From the NCBI GenBank assembly GCA_905221605.1, contig CAJNDS010001591.1:308040-372039 (forward strand): DNA of 64,000 bases, in the 5' to 3' direction. The notes beneath the pieces were generated by a model. It saw nothing but the letters and a program-made list of their open reading frames with translations. It made no database searches and was not told where the DNA came from. The position numbers and the translations under genes are program-made. This stretch comes from Symbiodinium natans (taxonomy: Eukaryota > Sar > Dinophyceae > Suessiales > Symbiodiniaceae). Shown piece after piece: positions 1 to 10,200 of the stretch (its first letter is position 1; every line of letters begins with the position of its first letter).

Positions 1-309
1 ATCGGAATTATAGTTGTATTGGGTTCTATGACCCAAATCTTGGGGTTCACGTGGTCCCCAAGGTATTAAGTGTCCTGCATGAGACAACATCCCTATGCAA
101 AAAAAAGTGTCCTTGTTCAAGATGCAGCCCACGTTCTCGATGTCGGACACTTGGGGGCTTCGACCTGTACGGACCCGTTTAGAGTTTTTGACCCATGTGG
201 GGGTTTTACGCTATTAGACAATTAGGGGTACCTTATTGGGGTCCTTATAATAAGGAGGTCCTACCATTAGGGGGTCTATATATCGGGCGGTCCTCGTAAA
301 CCCCCCATG

Positions 310-3300
310 TCATCGTCGTTTATCCCATGTTGTGCAGGGTCTCGGTGCTGGGGCTTCAAGCAGGCGAAGCACAGGATCCGAAGTCAGGTGCTGCAGACCT
401 GGTTTAGGGTTTAGGGTTTAGGGTTTAGGGTCGGACCACGCCCAAACAAGCATGTGCCTGAGGCATGTGGCAGTGTGCAGAAAGGGTGGCCCTAAACCCT
501 ACCTAAACCCTAAACCCTAAACCCTAAACCCTAATCCCTAAACCCACGGGCCTTCCAGCTTTGCCAGCTGGCCGCAGGCAGCCGCAATGTCACGGCCATG
601 ATGCCGCCTCTCGAAGACCCTGCCAGACACACATGGCATCCCAAATGTGAAGTAGGGTTTAGGGTTTAGGGTTTGGGGTTTAGGGTTTGGGCTGTAGGGT
701 ATACGAATCAAGATATGAAGAAGGGTTTACATTTCTTGTATCCCCAACAGGCCACCAAGTATATACACTCACCAATATTAAAGAGGAACCTTATATACAC
801 TCACTAATAACAGTAATATATACCCTGCTTCACATGGCATTAGGCATGTTTCGCTCATCGATAAACCCTTCATCACTCCGCTATGAACCCTTCATCACGC
901 CCAACCCTGCGAACCCTTAGTCGCCCCGACCCCTGCACACCAAAAACACCGTGTAGCACAGACCCTAAACCCGAAAAACCCTAAAACCCCTACCCCTAAA
1001 CCCTAAACCCTAAACCCTAAACCTTTTGCCATGGGCCCGTCCTGATGTCGCTCTCGGCAAGAATCTGCAGAAACTCATCCACCGCCTTCGGGGAGGGCTC
1101 TTCGTAAGCGTAGGCGTTGCCTGCCCAAGAGTGAGCCCAAAACCCTAAACCCGAAACCCTAAACCCTAACCCCTATGCTCCGAAGAGCTTCGGAAGGGAA
1201 CTGGGGGCCAACGTGGAAACGTTCGGAAAGATATACACATAAATAGAACTAAAAATGTAGATAAATGAATACATATCTATATGTATGATAGATGAATAAA
1301 GACATGTACATACATGAGGCAATCTTTAACGCACTGTACTGGGATCTCGTCGGGTCCGCAGTTTTCCCACCAAAGTGCATGCGACAGAAATAGAGCTTCT
1401 AATGGGAGACTCCTGCTTTAGGGTTTAGGGTTTGGGTTTTCGGGTTTAGCAATGATGCAAGCAAGCTGTGAGTAGCTGCAAGCAGGCAGGGAATGGCGTT
1501 GCCACCGGTTCAAGAGAGACCAAGAGACCATGCGGGAATTGGGCACAGGACCTGAAGAACTTCAATTCTACGTGTATGCAAGTCCAAGTTCTCAGGCACG
1601 CAATCGCATGCCGCCTGCGAACAAAGCCGGCCTTCGAACGCATTGTATGGGATCAAGTTCACCTGATCGACATCTGGATGCAGGGTTTAGGCTTTACCTA
1701 AAGACATGTTACACCATTGCCCTTTGATAAGTTTCGGCCTATTTGTTGACATACTCGGTCCCGCAAGTTAAGCGATCTGCCGATGTTTTCCAGCCAGCAC
1801 CTTAAGCCAAGCATCGATAACGGGCCGGCCCGCCAGCAGTGCTGCCAGCTCAGCAGCATGTGCGGGCGAATCATTCACGCCCTTAGGTCGAAGAGACACT
1901 TTTCGAGTGCGGGAAATGGCTATGCAAAACTGTTCAAGGCTCAGTGGTTTCTCTTGCATCAGCTCTTCTCACCCCATGCTAAACAGCGCAGGTGCCTTCA
2001 GCAACACGTAAGACATCATGACGCTTCGCTGCCGCTTCCCTTCCTCGGCACTCATCAGGCCAATGCTTGCAGACTTGGGCCCAAGAATCCACAAAAACAT
2101 AAGGATCCTATGAAGCATGATTCTCCAGAACCCCCCTTCTAGGGCCCTTATACCCCAAGAGTAGGATCCTATTTGTGTTTATGTGGCGTTTGGGCCCCTA
2201 AAGATTGCAGTGTACGACTCTGATCTCTACAGGAAGGTCGCCTCGTCCCAGTGCAGTACATGCCACCTGCGTAGCAACCCTGTAGTGTCTAACCCCCAAA
2301 CCCCAACACCCTAAACCCTACAACCCTACAACCCTAAACCCTAAACCCTAAACCCTGAACCCTAAACGCTTCTTATCGAGCAGACGGAGGCCAGAGACTC
2401 TTCTACACCGGGTTCCTTTGCCGGGCGGCTCGCTGTCCCATCATGGCAACGTGGTGATCCACGATGCGCAGCAGTCGGTCGATCGGAATCGCCTGCGCCC
2501 TAAACCCTAAACCCTAAACCCTAAACCCTAAACCCTAAACCCTAAACCCTAAACCCTAAACCCTAAACCCTAAACCCTAAACCCTAAGCCTCCCCAGAAT
2601 CGTCTTCACCGACCTCGTTGGCCAGCAAGCAATCCAGAAGTCTGCAACGATGCCATCCAGCAATAGCCCGGGGACTAAACTAGCCCTAAACGATTCATGT
2701 TCCATGTACCCTATTGGGGGTTTAGGGTTTAGGGTTTGGGGTTTAGGGTTTAGAAGGTACCCAAACAGGAATTCTAGTAGGATTTATAGGCCCAAACAGG
2801 GATTCCAGTAGTATAGGGCACAGGATAACGCTAAGATGCAAACTCTCATTGTCTTGCCCACGCCGTCGGACCATTCGCGTTTCTTTCCCGACATCAGCGC
2901 AATAATTTGGCAATGTCTAAACACACTGGGTATACCGTCGTAGCGGTATGCCCCTTCCTTGGGGACGAAATGAACCCCAAAATTGGGTCCTATACACTGA
3001 CTACTATAACTCCTATTAAGGTATATGAACCCTAAACCCTTTTCGGGTTCATTTCGTCCCCAAGGTTATGGAACCCAAAGCACAAGATCATCCATATTAT
3101 AGGGACCCAAAGACAGGCACCCCAACTTTAACTACGACACCGGAAGCCCTCAACCCTTCCGTGGGGCCAGATGAGCCTCAAACGGTTTATGGTCCGTATA
3201 CCTCAATATGCATTACAGCATCATAGGGTGTGTGATCTCAACTTTGGGGGGCTCATAAACCCTCAGACACTCAAAGCTTTGACTCTAAACCCTAAACCCT

Positions 3301-4238
3301 AAACCCTGAACCCTAAACTCTTCTTTTTTTCGCGTCCCGTCGCTGAAAGCGTGGCCTTGGCCGAGGGCACCAACTCCTCGCGGAGCCGCTGGTTTGGCGC
3401 GTGGAGGCTGACCTCGGATTGTAGGGTTTAGGGGTTCAGGGGTTTAGGGTTTAGGGGTTTGGGGTTTAGGGTTTCTGGCTTTAGGGGTTTATGGGTTCAG
3501 GGGTTTAGGGTTCAGGGTTTCTGGCTTTAGAGCTTTAGGGTTGTAGGGTTTAGGGTGAGGGTTTTAGGGAGGGTTTGGTTGAGGGTCTAAGGGCTAGGGT
3601 TTAGGGTTTAGGGTTAGGTGCCCTAAACCCTAAACCCTAAATGCTACACCCTAAACCCTCAACCCTAAACCCTATACCGTGGCGCTCGATGCTGAAGTCG
3701 GATCCCCATGCCATAACCCTATAAGGCCAAAAGCCGAAAAACAAAACAAAAACCCCTAAGCCCTAAACCCAGTTAACCCAAAAAAACGTAAACTCCAAAA
3801 GCCCCCCAGCAAAAGCTACCCTGAACCCCTAAAGCCTACAACCTAACCCCTGAACCCTAAACCCTCTAGACCATAAAATCCCTGTAATCCTAAAAAACCC
3901 CTAAAACACCCTATAAACCCTTTTAACCCTATAAACCCTACAAACCCTACAAACCCTATAAACCCTGTAAACCCTATAATCCCTCTAAGCCCTATAAGCC
4001 CTACAAACCCGATACACCCCAAAATTCGCGCTGTTTAGGTCGGCCGCTCCCTGGTCTCTAGGTTTAGGGTTTATAGGGTTTAGGGTTTAGGGTTTAGGGT
4101 TTAGGGTTTAGGGTTTAGGGTTTAGGGTTTAGGGTTTAGGGTTTAGGGTTCGGGTTTAGGGTTTAGGGTTTAGGCCAAGCATCGGCGAGGCGTACCTTGG
4201 GCAGCTCCTGCCAGATGCTGAGGCGAGGGTGGGGGGGT

Positions 4239-4277
<39 letters not shown>

Positions 4278-7200
4278 TGGGGTTCAAGTTGGGTTTAGTG
4301 ATTAGGGTTTGGGATATAGGGCTTGGGGTTTAGGGTTTGGGGTCTAGCGGGTTCAAGGCTTAGCTGAAACTGTCGAATTGCAACCCCGATCACCGCATGT
4401 TGCATGTACTAAGTTCGCACAAAGGACCTAAACCCCAGAAAGCCGGCTAGAGCCCGATACGCCCTAACAACCCTACAAACCGAACAAACCCTGTACAAAA
4501 ACATATATATATATATATATTTTATACATAAACCCTGTAAACCCAAAACCCGGAGATTTGTAGGATATAACCTAAATATATGGCAAAAAACCCAAAATAG
4601 TAGGTAAATGCTATACTCCCCTTAGAAACTTATTAAAAATAGCATTTTTCACATGCTCTTGGGTTTTACATAAACAAAAGCTGTTAAAAACAAACCCCAA
4701 GGGGGCTATAGAATGGTGCCCGTTCAAGCTTGGTGGTGGTCCTCCAGCAAGCGCTGCATGTTGTGCGGCGACGAGCCCACCGTGGAGATAGTTCTGAGCA
4801 GACGCACAGGTTTACAGAGGGTTTAGGGTTTAGGGTTTAGGGTTTTGGGTTTAGGGATTAGGGTTTAGAGAGGGTAGCGGAAGTGTATACTGGCGAAGGG
4901 AGCCTCTATCTTGCGCAGTGTGCTCTTCTGCCTCAGAAAAGGAGCCTTGCTTCCAGAACTAGGGCTATGTCATGACATGAACTGGCCGACTCCGAAACAC
5001 AAGACTCTCGGACAGGCCTGATTCCTATACTGAGACTAGCCTAAACCGATGGAAGACTGAGTTGCAAGCTACAGTTCTCAACCACAAAAATCCCATGACA
5101 CCGCAGGTAGGATGAAGTGGCGTAGCTGTCACCCTGCCAGCTCTTTAACAATACCTTCTTATGTTGATGGTTTTTGGTAACTCTTTCCTTCCCTTCTCCC
5201 TCTTTTGATCGTTGTCTCTGATTTGTCTATGATCTTCTAAACCCTATTGCTGCTGCTGTTGTGGCGCTATTGGGGGACCGAATATGAGGCAGCCATCCCC
5301 CCCCCCCCCCGCCTTTGTCCGATTTAGTAGGATATAGGGTGTAGGGTTGATTAGCGCATGCAAATTTTACCCCACATTGACCCTAAACCCGAAACCCTAA
5401 ACAGCCACAATATCAAGATTCTTTTGCAGCCAGGGAACATGCTGCTTGGCGCCAGTCCAAAACGAACAGGGTCGACAAAGCCTGTCGCAAGAGAAAGCAC
5501 CGAGCACCTGAATAACATAGGGGCCTTAGGCGTAGGGTTTAGGGTTTAGGGCTGCTATAGGGGTCTTAATAACTAGAACAGGGCTTTGGGGGTTATTGAA
5601 GTATATCGATCAAGGCACCCTAAGGGAATACTATTGGTCATTTTTCCGACCTCTATAATACACGCCGCAGTACGCATGCTCCTGGAGAGAATGCCCACCA
5701 GAACTGAAACCCCAATGGGCGTTGTTTACAAAAATCGTGAAAGCTAAAGACGCTCGAAACCTCGCGGACGCTGATGTTGCTTCCTTGGACTCTATTTACC
5801 GACAGATTAGTAGTAACTATCCTTCACTAGCAGGTATAACCCGTAAAACGTAGGTAAAGAGGGTGCCAGATTGCCCTTCTACAGATAGAACGCGTTGGGG
5901 AGCCCCGATTGTGTATTCTGAACGGGACATGCGAGATGAGAAGACGACCTTGTATAGGAGTGTAAACTTACCCTTGACCCTCGTTACCTACAGTCTTATG
6001 GGTTATGCCTATGAACCAAAGGTAGCTACCACTGAACTGTAGGTAAATAGAGTTTCAGGTAGGGTCCTCACGATGCAGGACTGGGTTGGCCTTAAAACCC
6101 TTGCTAAATAACCCTAATCCCTAAACCTAAACCCGAAACCTTAACCCTAAACCCTAAACCCTACACCCTAAACACTATGAATGAGCGCCTTTCACAGCGG
6201 ACGCAACAGCATCGAAGTTCTCCAACGGCTCGCCTGGCCGTGTGGGGCAACCCTAAACCCGAAACCCTAAACCCTGAACCCTAAACCCTAAACCCAAAAC
6301 CCTCAACCCCCGCAAACCCTACAAACCCTGTAATTATATCAACCCTGCGACAAGCCCTAAAGTCCAAAACCCTATTCATTCAAGCCCTGAACCCTAAACC
6401 CTAAACCCTAAGCAACTAACCCCTACACCCTAAACCCTATAAACCCTAAAGCCTAAAGCCTAAACCCTAAACCCTGAACCCTGAACCCTGAACCCTAAAC
6501 CCTACTCGTCCTTTCCGGCCAGGAGGCCCATCCCCATGAAGACAACGTTGCAGATCGACGAGGAGTGGCCCTGGTCGCGAAAGCAGCTTTCATCGAGAGA
6601 GGGGGTGGGTTCGGGTTTAGGGTTTAGTTTTTAGGGTTTAGGGGCTAGGGTTTAGGGTTTAGGGGTTAGAGTGTCTGTAAGTTGTTTTGTTTTTGGGGGG
6701 GTTCTGTTTAGGGCTCTATAGGGTGTTAGGGTTTCGGGTTGTAGGGCCCCGGGCTTCTGAGGGTATTCGGGCTTCTTGGGTGTTGAGGGTTTAGGCGTCC
6801 CTTTTTTGGGGGGCTCCTATGAGAAAAATACACAGCCTTCAGGATAGACGGGCCGGGCCGCAAACGGGACCATAGTCGTTAAACCCTGGACCCCTCATTT
6901 AGAGATTTGCCCAGTTGCTTGCTTAAGAACCCCCCCCCAAAAAAAAAGAAAAGAAATAATAATGATCCCTATATTGCCCTAATGAGGAGTTTTTTTTTTT
7001 TTTTTTTTTTTGGGGGGGGGGGGGGGGGGGGCTCTAGTTCTTGTGCACCAGTAGTCCGTCGCAAAGTTCAGCTCACGAGTCGGCCGTTCAAGTGCTTTGC
7101 AACCGCAGTCGCCCAAACGAGCCATTTGGGCATTTCCCAACTAGCCCCTGCATGTACCCCAAAATGCTCGAATTCGTATTCTAGGAGCCCCAAAATAGGC

Positions 7201-10200
7201 ACCCCTAGTTTTCGGAAACCCCGCAAACATTCGGCTGAATAGCATCCCAGGACTGCGCGCCCAAAGCCACCGGAAGTTCCAAAGGCAATACTGGCGTTTG
7301 GACTTGCAACATCTTCGAACCTTGAAACGTGCACTCGAACCCAAAACCCTCAACCCTCAACCCTAAACCCTAAATCCTAAACCCCAAACCCTAAACCTTT
7401 AAACCCTGAACCCTAAACCCTAAATCCTGAACCCTACATCCCCGTTCCTTAAATCCACCACTGGCCTTCTGCAGCCGAGCCAGGATGAGCTGCTCCTGGA
7501 TTTCCTCGAGTGAGAAGTGAGGAGATTATAGGGTTTAGGGTTTAGGGTTTAGGGTTTAGGGTTTGGGGCTTAGGGTTTAGGGTTTAGGGTTTCGGGTTTC
7601 GGGTTCAGGGTTTAGGGTTTTTCAAAGGAAAGGGACATAACCCAAGGTTCCCAGGGCTCCCTAAGCTTCCCTCAGGTCCCCTAGGTACCCATGAAGACCC
7701 CTCCCTTAAGAACCCTTTGAGGAGGAGGAATCGAACTGGGTCCTGCTATACTTTAAAGACCCCTTAAGAGCCTAACGCCCTAAGCCCACTGAAAAACGCA
7801 TGAAGCCGAAGACACTGAACCCTAAGCCCTAAACCTTAGACCCTAAACCCTAAACCCTAAACGCCTGCTTGCCACTCAGTAGCACCCGGCCATAGGTTGC
7901 CAAGCAAGCCCATGGTGCCTTCCGCACACTTGCAGGGGATCTGCGAGGACAAATAGGCAGGTTTCCCAAGACGGGGTTTAGGGTTTAGGGTTTAGGGTTT
8001 AGGGTTTAGGGTTTAGGGTTTAGGGTTTAGGGAACGGGGGTGCCCCGAATGGACACCCGGAATGTGGTCGCCCTTGTGAGAGGAACCTCAAGAAAGGTAC
8101 ACATGTCTTGGAATCCCGTATACACCCAAGAGCAACCTAGGATTGAAAAGGGTACCCTTTTAAGGGAAGCTAGACCCCAAAAAGGGGAATAAGGGCCTAT
8201 TCTGGGTCCTAGCCCTAAACCCTAAACCCTAAGCCCAAAACCCTAAACCTGTGAGCCTATGATATGGATCTAATCAGCGGGGGATACGGTGCACGAAGGC
8301 GCCTGTCGCACAGAATGTGCATCCCAGTCGGCAACCAACCTGTCGGGAAATGGCGATATGTCGATTAGGGTTTAGGGTTTAGGGTTTAGGGTTTTAGGGT
8401 TTTAGGGTTTAGGGTTTAGGGTTTAGGGTTTAGGGTTTAGGGTTTAGGGTTTAGGGTTTAGGGTTTAGGGTTTAGGGTTTAGGGTTTAGGGTTTAGGGTT
8501 TAGGGTTAGGTTTAGGGTTTAGGGTTTAGGGTTTAGGGTTTAGGGTTTAGGGTTTAGGGTTTAGGGTTTAGGGTTTAGGGTTTAGGGTTTAGGGTTTAGG
8601 GTTTAGGGTTAGGGGTCGTGTTGCAGTCTGACATCCGATCAACACCTGCCAGGTTCATCGGGGACCTCTTGAATTAATTACCCGCGGACTCGCAGTTCCA
8701 GCGGCCTGTGAAGAGACGCAGAGCGTGTCCCGCTCGCCTCAGTTTTTGGGGTTTAGGGTTTAGGGTTTAGGGTTTGGGGTCTAGGGTCTACGGAGGGTTT
8801 GGGAGCTTAGGAGGAGGGTTTGGGGCCGTTACAGGCTTACAGAGTTGTAAGACTGCCAAGCCCTGCAAAGCTGCGTTACGCCCTCAAGACGCTGAGTGAC
8901 CCTAAACCCTAAACCCTACGACCCCTGCTGTCCCATCGCAGGTGTTTGGGCCAAAGGGCCGCACCGATCAGCCTGCCGTTGTTCAGGATGCTCAGCCTGA
9001 CCGATTCTTCGTGGTAGCCCAAATAGCCAGGTTTAGGGTTTAGGGTTTAGGGCTTAGGGTTTAGGGTACCCTTTCATACCCTAAATAGAATAGAATCCCC
9101 TTGAAGGGACCTCCCAAAATGGGGGTCCGTATATGGGGATCCTATTTGAGGATCAATTTTAAGGTCGCCTACCAAGCTAATTAGGGGTTTTACCTGGCCT
9201 TTTTAAACGATCGTTAAGGGAATGCAAGGGCCAAATTCGGAATAGATTGAGGGGAACCTTTAGGGGTACAGCCTTAGGGGTACGAGCCTTAATCCCTTGA
9301 TTTTCTTGGTAGGCCAATAACCATGTTATACTAAGGGTACCCTTTCTTGAGTTGGTTACTTTGTATTTATAAGGCAACCTTGAACCAAAAAAGAGAAGGT
9401 ACCACTGGGCTGCCAAGTTTTAGGAGGGTTTAGGGTTTAGGGTTTGGGGTTTAGGGCTTAGGGTTCAGGATTTTCGGTTTTGGGATGAACATAGGAAAAT
9501 GGGAGAGCATCCTGCAGTACAACCTCGACATTGGAGTTGTTTCTTGCGGCCCTCCTTCCTTATTCTTCCCCTAAGGCTCTAAGGCCTCCCTTGTTTTTTG
9601 GGTTTTTGGGCCCAAAGGCCTAAGGGTTAAACCCTAAACAGTAAACCCTAAACCCTAAACCCTAAACCCTAAACCCTAAACCCTAAACCCTAAACCCCAC
9701 AATACTATCAAGGGGCCTCACCCGTGTGGTGGATGACCACGGCCTCGACTTCGTTCCCGTCCTCTGCAGAACTCGGAGCATGGCACCGACATGGGGGTGT
9801 TTTGAGGGGGTTCAGGGTTTAGGGTTTAGGGTTTAGGTTTAGGGTTTAGGGTTTAGGGTTTAGGGTTTAGGGTTTAGGGTTTAGGGTTTAGGGTTTAGGG
9901 TACCTTGTTGGGTCCTTATTTGAAGGGAAATCCTACTATTCCGGGGTCTTCTGTAGGGGTCCCCTATGTTCGTACACCACCACATCGAGAAATCGAAGCC
10001 AGGGTCTTGCGGGGAGATTCGAGCTTCGCGATCCTTCAAACCTTAAACCTCATATAACCTATTTATTTCTAAAAAAAAATAATATGCCCTGTATACGTTT
10101 TTTATGACCTCCTATACCCTCATGTACCCCATACCACCCCAAACACACCCTCAAACCCCTGTCCTGAAGCTGGATCAGCAGCTTCATGGTGCCATCGACC

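Noticed and set aside
120-180. Minus segment reading VSDIENVGCILNKD, similar to a P-type ATPase phosphorylation region
   Set aside because: The invariant DKTG is absent and no partner exon exists in the window; resemblance judged accidental.
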